A stretch of DNA of 64,000 bases, taken from Pyrus communis (lineage: Eukaryota > Streptophyta > Magnoliopsida > Rosales > Rosaceae). Location: NCBI RefSeq assembly GCF_963583255.1, contig NC_084819.1, positions 1,619,501 to 1,683,500 on the forward strand. Reading direction: 5' to 3'. Positions within the stretch are counted from its first letter, which is position 1. Each line of letters starts with the position of its first letter. Under the pieces are notes generated by a model. It was not told the DNA's origin, did no database searches, and saw only the letters and a program-made list of their open reading frames with translations. The translations under genes were made by a program, and so were the position numbers. Shown one piece after another: positions 47,614 through 59,421 of the stretch.

Positions 47614-49449
47614 TCTCATTGGTTTCTTACACATTGCTTTGTTGGCATCTCAGTTAAGTACGTGGCTCGGCTTGAAGATGGGACTCTTGTTTCGAAATCC
47701 GATGGGGTCGAGTTTACTGTCCAGGATGGTTAGTTTCATTGCCGTATCTCATATGTTTACTTGCGACACAAAGAATCGTTTTTTTCCAAATAATCTGAGT
47801 GTGAAACCTCTTTGATTGCAGGCTATTTCTGCCCCGCCTTGGCAAAAGCTGTGAAAACAATGAAAAAAGGCGGAAAAGGTCCTTTTGACTGTAAAGCCAC
47901 AATGTGAGTCCTGTGCCCATATGCTTACTTGTTGATTACTTATTTATTGAGAGTATTCAAATTTATTCACTAGATGAAAACTTAACGGCTATAATTTTGT
48001 AGATGGATTTGGCGAGGTGGGCAGGCCAGCTATAGGGGATGAAGGCGCAGTGCCGCCAAATGCGACCCTTGAGATAGCACTCCAGTTGCTATCGTGGAAG
48101 ACGGTTTCTGATGTTACCAAAGATAAGGTCCTGAAAAAGACATCGAAGGAGGGAGAGGGATATGAGCACCCGAATGTTCGCGGATCTTAAATTCTGTATT
48201 TGTTTTGGTCTGGCAGTGAAACTTGTTGGGAAGTTGCCTGACGGCACGATCTTCAAGACAGATGAAGATAATCATGTCCTTTCGACGTCATTTCTCTGAA
48301 ACTATTGAGTTAAAATTCCAAACAGGAAAACTTGAGATGTATTGATTGTTTGCAGAGCAAGTAATTGAGGGACTCGATAGAGCTGTGAAGAACATGAAGA
48401 ACGGTGAAGTGGCTCTTGTGACCATTCAACCAGAATATGCATTCGGGTTGACCAAATCAGCACAAGATTTGGCTGTTGTTCCTGCAAATTCGACGGTCCA
48501 TTGTGAGGTGGAGCTGGTCTCCTTTGTCAAGGTAAGTATGATATGTTCCCCTCGACGCAGTCCCCGTTCCCCGTTGTGAATTAAGCCGGTCTAACTTACT
48601 TTACTGGTTGCAGGACAAGGAGTCTTGGGACACGAACACACAAGAAAAAATCGAAACCACTGGGAAGAAGAAGGAAGAAAGGAATGCACTCTTCAAGGCT
48701 GGTAAACACGAAAGAGCCTCCAAGAGATATGAAAAGGTATATCCAGCAGTCTTGCCTCTTGCTTCAGTGACACCGATTTTACTTGGACGTTTATGGCAAC
48801 TCATAAAAACCTCTAATTTTCAGTGACAGGCTGTGAGGTTTGTCGAATATGACTCCACTTTCAGTGACGAGGAGAAGCAGCAGGCGAAGGTGCTGAAAAT
48901 AACCTGCAATCTGAATGATGCTGTGTGCAAGCTGAAACTCAAAGACTACAAGCAGGCAGAGAAGCTCTGCACAAAGGTACAAGGCTCGCCGGTTTCCCAT
49001 ATCTCCACGCGAGTGCGATGGTAGTGTAGTTTGTTTCTCTTCTAATGTGTGAGAGCATTGATATGGAGGTTTTGGATTTAGACAGCCGGAATGTGAAGGC
49101 TTTGTACAGAAGGGCGCAAGCGTATATCCAACTTGTGGATTTGGACTTAGCAGAGCTGGATACCAAGAAGGCCCTTGAGATAGACCCCGACAACAGGTTC
49201 GTAGATGAGTCGTGTCGTTTTTGTTCGTTTTAGATGGTTCGTTGATGAGTTGTGTCGTTTTTGTGTTTCGTGTGTCGATTAACTTGTGTGGGATTGCGGT
49301 TATGTATTTCCAGGGATGTGAAACTGGAGTACAAGGTATTGAAGCAGAAAGTGAGAGAGTACAACAAGGACACGCAGTTCTACGGCAACATATTTGCAAA
49401 AATGAACAAACAGGAGCCGGTGCCGATGACCATCGACAGCAAGGTTTGA
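47614..49449 (+). pseudogene. FKBP62/ROF1 pseudogene, unit 3, 5'-truncated
   Basis: Starts in intron 3; exons 1-3 are replaced by LRR DNA. Exon 4 (47654-47728) is intact. Exon 5 (47822-47903) has an extra G (AAGGCGGAAAAGG), shifting frame. Exon 6 (from 48002) loses its 3' end and donor in a deletion reaching its intron, near 48174. Exon 7 lacks the [12 protein letters not shown] part. Exons 8-12 (48356-49449) are largely readable, including TPR residues. It lacks a promoter and a start, so it is not a working gene. Confidence 0.9.
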
Positions 49450-51040
49450 TTGAGGTTGTCATGTAATTGAAAGAAAATTTGAGGTTGTGTGCATTTTTGA
49501 ACAAGATTAGTAATGTAAAACCTCGGGTTTGTCAAAATGTTTGTGGCTAAATGTGCTTCTGACAGTTAAAAAGTGCTTCTAAACAAAAGTGCTTTTGCAC
49601 CATATAAGCGTATTTGAAAAGTGCTTGCTTCTATTGTTTTTCAAGAAGTGTTTGACTTTCAAGAAATTTTCTAAGATGGTAGAAGCACTTGTGAGCCTCA
49701 CAAGTGTTTGCTACAAAATCAATTCCAAACGATTTCTTACCAAGTAGTACAACGTACACAAAAGAAAACAAAAGAACACCCGTTACCTGAATAAGAGGTC
49801 CGGGGATGAAGCAGCATGATCATTTTTCAAGTATAATATTGTCACTTATGGGTTTTGAACTTACGTTGTTATGTAAGTATACAACACATTTTCACTATCG
49901 TAGAATTTTCACTGTAGTCAAGAGCCATTTAAACTTTTGAAATGTCATTGAATTTATAAACGTTTGTTCAATTCTTGTCTTAAGAGCTAAATTATAAGCG
50001 TAGTCATACTAATTTTTTAAAATTATTATTCGTCATCCCATCCATATTTTGTTTAAGTTTACATACTAATTTTTTGAAATTTTTATTAGTTATCTTATCC
50101 TTATTTTGTTAAGTTTTTCAAGTCATGTTCCCTGCACATAAATTGTGTACAGAGTTATTTCGAACATTTTAATATAGTGAATATTATTTTACTGTATCAT
50201 AAATTAGAGGGTTTTTAGTGACTATATTTTGAATTTACACTCTGAAATACAGATAAGTGAGTGCAAGTCATTCATTTTTTCTTAACGGCAAACTCTCAGA
50301 TCATTGTATATCAAATTAATCATTTTTTTTTTTTTTTGTATTTTTTGAGAAAACCTAGAATTTTTGTTGTCAAAGACAACTTATTAGAAGAGGAGTGAGG
50401 TGTTGAAACGATTTAGGGTGAGAATAAATTAATAAATTTAAAAAATTGGCATAAATCGCTTAAATTTTATTCCATATGACATTGAAAAATATAAGTTCAC
50501 ATGACATTTTGAACCCGCCTTCAAAATTTTGAAAAACGAACCAAACAAAACATAAATTGGTTTATTTCGGTATTTAAATTGTTTGACCTCAAACCAAACC
50601 GATCAAATCGATTAATATGGATGAAAACATTTACCCTGCTCGTGCAATGTTAAAGCCTTAAAGGTAATTCTGTATTGTTAAAAGTATATACCAATTTCTA
50701 CTTTTGTGTGTGTTCCAAAATAATCGGCGACTTGAATTTCCATACATTGCATGAGCTCTTGTTCTAAATTTGAATGCACACAGTTCTACATAGCATGATC
50801 CCTACATTTCTAAATGTGAATGAGCAAATCGTGATACATATTGACACCATCAACCGACGATGGTGGAAGAAGTTGAGTGTGAAGGAGAAAGTCAAGCAAA
50901 TTGGACATTCTTTTTGCTTGTGTTTACGACTAACTCATGAGTATATTGTGACTTTCGAGTTCCCGACAGGTCTTACGAAATCATGAGTGACTGCTCTCCT
51001 CGATCTTTCCATAACCCCTTCCTAACTCCAGCTGAAAATC
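49450..51040. other. FKBP62-U11 intergenic region, unit 3
   Basis: Third copy of the AT-rich tail-to-tail spacer (see 23067-24738 and 40040-41695), with its own indels. No gene seen. Confidence 0.6.
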
Positions 51041-52820
51041 TTAATAGCGATCACGGCTGGTGGACCTCTCACGATGACAGGACTTGTGCCGCTTGTGAGC
51101 ACACTCATCCCTATCCCTCGAGCTCCTTTTGTGAGAATGCTCGTCCCTATCCCTAGAGATCCTCCTGTGAGAGCACTCATCCCTATCCCTAGAGCTCCTG
51201 TGAGAGCATTCTGCTCTGTCAACCGAGCTCCCATTGTGATAGTGTTCTTCTGTCTCAGTTGAGCTCCTTACGGAACTGTCCTCTGGGTCAATAGATCTTT
51301 TGTAAAACCTTTCTTCGTTCTCCACAGGACTACTTTTGCACATGTTCGCTTCCCTGTCCATGGACCTTTTATGGGTACTTTCTTCACTATCCATGGGGCT
51401 CCTTTTCCTTCTAGGTGGGGACGGGACCTACAAACACAAACAAGAAACAAAGACTCTGTGATACAAGTTCCATGAGGAGAGATCTCATAATGCTCGAAAG
51501 CTAAATGATCTAAACTGCTTTGAGCAACTGCTACTAGCTATAGGCTGCTGAAATCAGGGAGGAAAATAAATGGCTAATGGGACCAAAAGAAGAAAAATGC
51601 CTGATAGGGTGACATGTATCTTCCTTCTGGTGGAGGTGGGATCCCAAGTCTCTCCAGCTCGTCATACGGGATTGGACGCCTGGTTACCACGATAAATAAA
51701 AGGTAAAGAGTCGGTACATCTAGTTCACTGCAAGTTTACAAAATATATTACGTAATTAAGAAAGTTATGCATACAGGGGAGCTCGAAATGGTTTTCTCGT
51801 CCTCCAAAACGAAGCTGTCTAGATTCCTTCTTGCCACAGAAACCACCTCCTGGTAAAACAATAAAATCACATGAACTTGACCCCTATAGGCATATGCAAA
51901 CTGAAGGTAGAAGAATACGCCTGGTTATCAACTGCTGTCTGTTGTATTCAATAATAACTTTAGAATCATCAATCAAGGAATGGAGAGCTTCGTGCAAACA
52001 AGCAACTAATCTAAGCTCATCATAGACATGTTATGACATATGCAGATCATATTTTCACATTGTCCCCTATTTTCTTTTCCTTAAACTTCTGGCTTGCCTC
52101 GTCATACCATTACGAAATATGCTATCCAACCACATAAAATTGATATGCATGTCTTTTTTCACAATACTAGCAAGCACAGCCAATAAATTTAATTTCATGA
52201 GAGAAGGATGTGTATATGAGAACAATCACCAATACTATTATGCTTGAAGCGAAATCCATCAACAGTACCAGAGTGTCAAATTAGAATTCCCCGCCACATA
52301 AATATGCATATACATATATGAAAATATAAGAAGAGATTCCATATTGTATAGACTACAGAGAGTGCTTAAAAAGTTGCAGCACCTTATACGCACGCTGCAT
52401 CTCCCTTTCGGTTTCATATTTAACAAAAGCATATCCACGCGAGGCACCAGTTACTGGAAAAATTGCAACAATCAAATTCCAAAGACGGACTCTCATAGTA
52501 TTGTGTCAAAAAACAAAAAAACACACACACACACATAAAACTCTGCAAACCAACATGCATAATATTCAAGAGCATTGTAGTTGTAATATTTTGACATTCT
52601 ATACGGAGTTCGAACTCAAACCAAAATTAAGAAGTTCACCAATGTGCCTGACCAAGCACAAGTTTTTGACCCGACCATACTTGCTCATAGCCTGAAAACC
52701 CAAATTCAAAATTCGTTTTTAGACCAAGAATTTCCACTGAATTGGGTTTCTACCGATCACAGTCGAACAACTTTCTCTCTATTTCTTTCTTTGCTCAATT
52801 TTCTGAGCAACCAAACAGAA

Positions 52821-52860
<40 letters not shown>

Positions 52861-53280
52861 TAAAAAAAGAGATGAACCTTGCGAAGAGTGCGTTCGGTGG
52901 TGAGAAGAGAAAGGTGACCGACGAAGAGAGTGCAAAGAGGGTCGCCGAGGAGCTGGGGATCGCCCAGGGGGTCATCTGCAAAAGCAAAAGAGTTACAGGG
53001 ACAAAGTATAAGTAAAAAGCTCATGGTTCGAGGTCAGAAAAGAAAGAAAAGAAGTAGAAGCAAAGGGTGGGGAGATTAGACAAAAAGGAAAAAAGAAGGA
53101 GAAGAGAGAGAATGTGTGGTTACAGAGGCCGGCGGAGGAGCAGAGGAAGGCTCGGTAGACGGCATTGTCGTGCGGAAGTGTGTCAGTACCGTTTATGCTT
53201 CCTGCCTGAATCGGATGATACGCCTTCGCATAAAACACCGCGTTTAAGTTTCCGTTCACGTTTCGTCCTCCCCCGCTCAT
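51041..53280 (-). pseudogene. U11/U12-35K pseudogene, unit 3
   Basis: Exons 1-4 (53124-53280, 52878-52975, 52640-52691, 52383-52453) and the last exon (51041-51427) are readable and close to unit 2. Exon 5 has two lesions: its acceptor reads TTTGCAC where unit 2 has TTTTCAG, and its 3' end with the donor (PGWIPRRLG part, about 51919) is deleted. A normal mRNA cannot be made unless exon 5 is skipped. Some Arg codons of the RD tail have become Cys ([16 protein letters not shown]), consistent with CpG decay. A GT/GA microsatellite (52819-52860) lies in intron 2. Confidence 0.85.
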
Positions 53281-53419
53281 CGTCGTATAATCTCTCTCTG
53301 TCCGCCCCCGCCCATGTTTTCTCAGTTTTGAACCGAGGGAGCATATTGACTCAAAAAGTATGTGGGTTTTCAAATGGCTCCGACAACATAGAGAATTGAA
53401 TTCATTACAACTGAAACCC

Positions 53420-56400
53420 TCAATTCGGTAAGTTCTCTGTTTCAAGATTTGGGCAGTCACTACGAAAAATATATATCAGGGACTTGAGTTGATCGATACT
53501 GCATGGTAGACTTTTAAGCTTCAAGCAGTCGTCAAGGCTCAAACTCCAAAGCCCTGTAAGATTATTTATCGACGATGGCAGTTCTTCAATTGCAGTCCCA
53601 TCCAAACAAAGCCACTGGAGTTCTTTCATAACTTCTAAAATCTCTGGAAACTTCTCAAGATTTGAGCAGCCAGAAAGAGTAAAATCTTTCAGGGACTTGA
53701 GTTGACAGATACTGCATGGCAGACTTTTAAGCTTCAAGCAGCCTTTAAGGCTCAAACTACGAAGCCCCGTAAGATTATTTATCGACGATGGTAGTTCTTC
53801 AATTGCAGTCTCATCCAAACAAAGCCATTTGAGTTCTCCCATAACTTCTAAAATCTCTGGAAACTTCTCAAGATTTTTGGAGCCAGAAAGAGAAAACCAT
53901 CTAAGTGACTTGAGTTGACAGATACTGCATGGCAGACTTTTAAGCTTCAAGCAGCCTTCAAGGCTCAAACTACAAAGCCCCGTAAGATTATTTATCGACG
54001 ATGGCAATTCTTCAATTGCAGTCTTATCCAAACAAAGCGAATTGAGTTCTCCCATAACTTCTAAAATCTCTGGGAACTTCTCAAGATTTTTGGAGCCAGA
54101 AAGAGAAAACCATCCAAGGGACTTGAGATGACAAATACTGCATGGCAGACTTATAAGCTTCAAGCAGCCTTCAAGGCTCAAACTACGAAGCCCTGTAAGA
54201 TTATTTATCGACGATGGCAGTTCTTTAATTGTAGTCTCATCCAAACAAAGCGATTGGAGTTCTTCCATAACTTCTAAAATCTCTGGAAACTTTTCAAGAT
54301 TTGAGCAGCCAGAAAGAGTAAAATCTTTCAGGGACTTGAGTTGACAGATACTGCATGGCAGACTTTTAAGCTTCAAGCAGCCCTTAAGGCTCAAACTATG
54401 AAGCCCTGTAAGATTATTTATCGACAATGGCAGTTCTTCAATTGCAGTCTCATCCAAACAAAGTGACCGGAGTTCTTCCATAACTTCTAAAATCTCTGGA
54501 AACTTCTCAAGATTTGAGCAGCCAGAAAGAGTAAAATCTTTCAGGGACATGAGTTGACAGATACTGCATGGCAGACTTTTAAGCTTCAAGCAGCCCTTAA
54601 GGCTCAAACTACGAAGCCCCGTAAGATTATTTATTGACGATGGCAGTTCTTCAATAGCAGTCTCATCCAAACAAAGCGACCGGAGTTCTTCCATAACTTC
54701 TAAAATCTCTGGAAACTTCTCAAGATTTGAGCAGCCAGAAAGAGTAAAATATTTCAAGGACTTGAAACAGATACTGCATGGCAGACTTTTAAGCTTCAAG
54801 CAGCCTTCAAGGCTTAAACCACGAAGCCCCGTAAGATTATTTATCGACGATGGTAGTTCTTCAATTGCAGTCTCATCCAAACAAAGCGACCGGAGTTCTT
54901 CCATAACTTCTAAAATCTCTGGAAACTTTTCAAGATTTGAGCAGCCAGAAAGAGTAAAATCTTTCAGGGACTTGAGTTGACAGATACTGCATGGCAGACT
55001 TTTAAGCTTCAAGCAGCCTTTAAGGCTCAAACTACGAAGCTCCGTAAGATTATTTATCGACGATGGCAGTTCTTCAATTGCAGTCTCATCCAAACAAAGC
55101 GACCGGAGTTCTTCCATAACTTCTAAAATCTCTGGAAACTTCTCAATATTTGAGCAGCCAGAAAGAGAAAACCATCTAAGGGACTTGAGTTGGCAGATGC
55201 TGCTTGGAAGACATTTCAGTTGTAGGCAGCCTTTGAGGTTGAAAGTATGAAGTCCTGTAAGATTTTTAATTGAAAAGGGCAAATCTCTAATTGCAATGCC
55301 ATCCAAACAAAGTTTCGAAAGATTCTTCGAAACTTCTAAAATCTCTGGAAACATCTTGAGACTTTTACAGCCATAAATAGTAACATCTTTTAGGGATTTA
55401 AGTTGGCAGATGCTGCTTGGAAGACTTTGAAGCTCTATGCAATCTTTTAAGTTCAAAGTAACAAGCCCTGTAAGATTTTTAATTGATGAGGGCAGTTCTT
55501 TAATTGCAGTCCCATCTAAATGAAGTTCTGAAAGTTCCTTCATGACGTCTGAGATCTCTGGAAACTTGTCAAATTTTGAGCAGCCAGAAAGATTAAGAGA
55601 TTTGAGAGATCTCATATAAATGCTGCTTGGAAGACTTTGAAGCTCTATGCAATCTTTTAAGTTCAAAGTAACAAGCCCTGTAAGATTTTTAATTGATGAG
55701 GGCAGTTCTTTAATTGCAGTCCCATCTAAATGAAGTTCTGAAAGTTCCTTCATGACGTCTAAGATCTCTGGAAACTTCTCAAATTTTGAGCAGCCAGAAA
55801 GATTAAGAGATTTGAGAGATCTCATATAAATGCTGCTTGGAAGACTTTGAAGCTCTATGCAATCGTTTAAGTTCAAAGTAACAAGCCCTGTAAGATTTTT
55901 AATTGACGAGGGCAGTTCTTTAATTGCAGTCCCATCTAAATGAAGTTTTGAAAGTTCCTTCATGACGTTTGACGTCTCTGGAAACTTCTCAAATTTTGAG
56001 CAGCCAGAAAGATTAAGAGATTTGAGAGATCTCATATAAATGCTGCTTGGAAATTTCCTCAGTTTTTTGCACCCTCTTAGACTCAAAACAAGAAGATTTT
56101 GAAGAGATGAAATGGATGGATGAACCTCAAATAAACTCTTACAATCTTCAAGGTATAATGCCTCCAGATTTTTTGCCTCAGTTAAGTTGGGGGTTCTTTC
56201 AAGGTAATGAGAGTGGTTTAAATTGATGAACTTCAAGCTTTTCAAATGCTGTCCAAATATCCAGGAAAACATGGATTACATAACAAAGCAAATGAGAAAT
56301 TAGCCAATTTTAAAGAAAAATATGAAAAAGATGATTACCTTGGTTCCTTCCCAAAGTTGTTGGATGTTACTACATTCCATGTCAAGGTCAACTAGGTTGT

Positions 56401-59232
56401 TGGGGTTAAAATTGGATGGCAAAGACTTTAGGGGGCAGCCATGCCAAACGAGATACCTCAATTCATGAGAAAGATACTTGAAGTCTCCACTCAGGTGTTG
56501 TTTATGAGACTTGAAGTCTCCACTCAGGTGTTGTTTATGAGAAGGAAAGTCTCCACTCGGGTATTGTATATGAGAAGGAAAGTCTCCACTCGGGTATTGT
56601 ATGAAAACATGGTCTCTAGAGGGGTTATGATATTGGATACGGAGCAGTCTTAGCCTCGTCATTCCAACAAAAGCTTCAGCATTTAAGTATACTTCTTCTG
56701 ATTTGTTTGACAAGTCCAGGACTATGCTCTCAATAGCTTCTGTAGCCTGGATAGAGAATGGGGGAATTTAAGTAAGTGCAAATACCCATAACCTTGATTA
56801 TGTATATAAAATAATTACATATTTCTACACTAGTTGCATATGAAAAGGACAGTATTGATGATTATATCTTACTGTATTTTGAGTGAACACGGGATGAACA
56901 TCTTCATAACTCCACAGCCTACTGCGTCTCCCGGGCTCTTTAATAGATTCTTGGCGGACAATTTCCCAACCCATTTCTTCTAGTAAATCATGCATCTCGA
57001 GTGTGCCATAATCTGAGATTGTTATGAGAGATCTATTAATTAGAACTCTTAATCCACTATGAGGATAGAAGCCACAACCTTCCAGGATATTTGTTGCACA
57101 ATCTTTTTTCATTCCTTTAAAGAAACAAGCAATGTCCAAAAAAATGTCCTTCTCTGAATCGTCCAGCCCATAAAAACTCGTTCTAAGCACTTCCTGAATT
57201 CCCATGTGTGGGATTTTCCTTATCTTCTCTAACACATCTTCCCACTCGCGTACACTTTTGTTATCAAGAAAACCTCCCAAGACTTTGAGCGCTAAAGGCA
57301 AACCTTTAGCATATTCTATAGCATGGCATGTGAGATGATTGTAGTCACTTGTGGGTTGGTTTGTTCTGAAGGCATATTGCATAAAGAGGTCACGAGCTTC
57401 ATTGTCACTTAAAATCTTGGGCCTATATATTGCATCAACTCTGCTTAGTCTTAGTAATTGCTCATCTCGTGTTGTTATAATAATTCTACTTCCGCAGCCA
57501 AATGAACGTTGCTTTCCTAGTAAGCCTTCAATTTGGTCTATATTGTCCACATCATCAAGAACAAGGAACACTTTTTTCTTAGCTAGTCCTTTCCTTATCA
57601 TCTTGGAACCTTTATCCAAAGTTCCTAAACTTCGTACCTTTTCCTTCAATATTCTGGATAAAAGCTCTTCCTGCATATGTATTGCACCATGCCTGGAGAA
57701 ACCTTCCTTGACATTTTCAAGAAAGCAGTAAGCTTCAAATTGACAAGCAATTTTATCATAAACAGCTTTGGCAATGGTTGTTTTGCCTATTCCACCCATA
57801 CCCCATATTCCAACAAAGCGAACATCCTCCGTGCCAAGGCATAATTGCAAATTCATTTCATCTAGCTGGGAATCCATTCCAACCAAGCCCTCGCCTTCAC
57901 TTGACGACATATGGGTCAATTTATCAAAGATATCTTGTACAATTTCTGCAATAAGCCTTGCATCATCCCTGTGAAATTAAGAATAAATAAATAAAAGTTC
58001 AGCATTTCGTCTGTAAAGAATCAAAGCAAGTCTTACTGCATTTGATAGTAAACAATAATATTGTAATACCAACACCAATTAAGAGGTTAAGAATGAACAA
58101 AGTAAAATTACTTATAATTTCACGAATCCAAAGTATTTGCATCCAAGAAATCCCAAATTAGGAAACCAAACTAATCAGAATATGAACAAATTAGAATTAC
58201 TTGTAATTTCACAAATCGAAAGTACAATTTGCACAAAAGAAATCTTAAAGCAGGAAACAAAACTATAATTAGACTATGAACAAAGTAGAATTAACTGGAA
58301 TTTCGGGAATCGGAAGTAAAATTTGCATACAAGAAATCCGAAAACAGGAACCAACACTATAATTAGACTATGAACAAAGAGCATACAAGAAATCCGGAAA
58401 CAGGATCCAAAACTATAATTAGATTATGAACAAAGTAGAATTAATTGTAATTTAGGGAATCGGAAGTAAAATTTGCAAATAAGAAATACGAAAACCGGAG
58501 CTAAAACTATAATTAGTTATGTACAAAGTAGAATTACATCTAATTTCGCGAATCGAAAGTAAAATTTGCATATAAGAAATCTGAAAACAGGAACCAAAAC
58601 TATTATTAGATTATGAACAAAGTAGAATTATTTGTAATTTCGCGAATCGAAAGTAAAATTGGCATACAAGAAATTCGAAAACAAGAACCAAAACTATAAT
58701 TAGATTATGAACAAAGTAGAATTACTCGTATTTTCGCGAATCCCAGCCGGATATATCGCAGGCTCTTGTAAGAGCTGACTTCCATCTCCACACCTCCGCC
58801 ATCTCAGCCGCGGAGTCGAGTTCGTGTCTCGCAAACGCCTCCCCAAAACTCCTCTTGTGCTTGCGGACGTCAGACGGATCGACGTCGTAGAAGACGGGCA
58901 CCACAGTCTGGCCGTCCGAGTCCATACATTCCAGAATTTGGACGAGTTCTTTGAGGCACCAGGTGGAAGAAGCATAGTTTGGAGAGAAAACTACGATCGA
59001 GACCCTGGAGTTTTGAATGGCTGTGAGTAGGTCGGAGAGGTGGTTGCCTTTTCGGAGCTCTTCGGCGTCGATGAAAGTGTGGATGGCTTTCTGGTCCAGA
59101 GCTCTGTAGAGATGGCAGACGAAGGACCTGCGAGTGTCTTCGCCTCTGAAGTTGAGGAAAACGTCGTATTTCCAACTACGACGGCCGGAGGAAGACGACG
59201 ACTCGGAAAAAAAAAGAAGAAGAAGAAGCCAT
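53420..59232 (-). CDS. TIR-NBS-LRR disease-resistance-type gene, frame broken near the start
   Basis: Intracellular immune receptor class. Exons: TIR 58726-59232, NB-ARC 56873-57968, linker 56339-56746 and LRR 53420-56248; the last three splice in frame. [54 protein letters not shown]-loop GMGGIGKTT, kinase-2 [35 protein letters not shown] in [11 protein letters not shown]. The LRR exon (942 residues) has 12 full 71-residue modules plus a partial one, ending ...NLETENLPN without a post-LRR domain. A run of nine A at 59207-59215, just after the ATG at 59232, puts that ATG out of frame with the TIR, and no other in-frame ATG is seen. Thus it is either a pseudogene or a homopolymer sequencing error; the rest is fully open, which favours the latter or a recent break. 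Confidence 0.88.
53480..56060 (-). repeat. Coding tandem array of about 213-bp LRR modules
   Basis: Modules of 70-71 codons: [71 protein letters not shown]. Three 5' modules (about 55400-56040) are an [20 protein letters not shown] subtype and nearly identical to one another. Eight 3' modules form a second near-identical group, with one intermediate between them. Two homogenised groups imply recent unequal exchange. Confidence 0.9.
56467..56605 (-). repeat. 33-bp coding minisatellite in the TNL linker exon
   Basis: Four tandem copies of an 11-residue unit, twice [11 protein letters not shown] and twice KQHLSGDFK(S/Y), in the exon between NB-ARC and LRR just before [21 protein letters not shown]. 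An insertion of this kind is not part of the usual TNL layout. Confidence 0.85.
57969..58725. repeat. About 95-bp tandem repeat filling TNL intron 1
   Basis: GAACAAAGTAGAATTA recurs near 58096, 58181, 58275, 58370, 58424, 58514, 58612 and 58708, with TCGCGAATCGAAAGTAAAAT and AAGAAATCCGAAAACAGGAA between. Spacing is about 85-98 bp, with one short 54-bp unit. About seven imperfect copies. Confidence 0.85.
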
Positions 59233-59421
59233 TGACGTAGAATGATCGGCGATGAACAGAGGGGTGCACGTCAACGAGCATAGTGGAAAATGATGAGATG
59301 TAGAGGGAAGAAAAAAAATGTGGCAATTGTGGTAGTGAGTCAGAAGATGATGGGCTGTACTTTTTTTTGTCTCGGAACATACCATATTATTTACATCAAG
59401 GGAGGGATAGCAATTCATTTA

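Noticed and set aside
48791..49504. 237-codon minus-strand frame
   Set aside because: Antisense reading through FKBP62 pseudogene exons and introns; no domain.
52993..53460. 155-codon minus-strand frame spanning the U11 exon 1 region
   Set aside because: Reads through promoter and intron; only the part from 53280 to 53124 is real U11/U12-35K coding sequence.
53480..56060. CRISPR-like regular repeats
   Set aside because: The periodicity is in-frame LRR coding sequence of a plant gene; no short direct repeats with unique spacers.
57351..57731. 126-codon plus-strand frame
   Set aside because: Antisense shadow of the NB-ARC exon.
57969..58725. Evenly spaced repeats as a CRISPR array
   Set aside because: Whole-unit tandem repeats without variable spacers, inside a plant intron.
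58870..59380. Overlapping minus-strand frames of 101 and 129 codons
   Set aside because: Other-phase readings of the TIR exon; the TIR frame itself carries the domain motifs.
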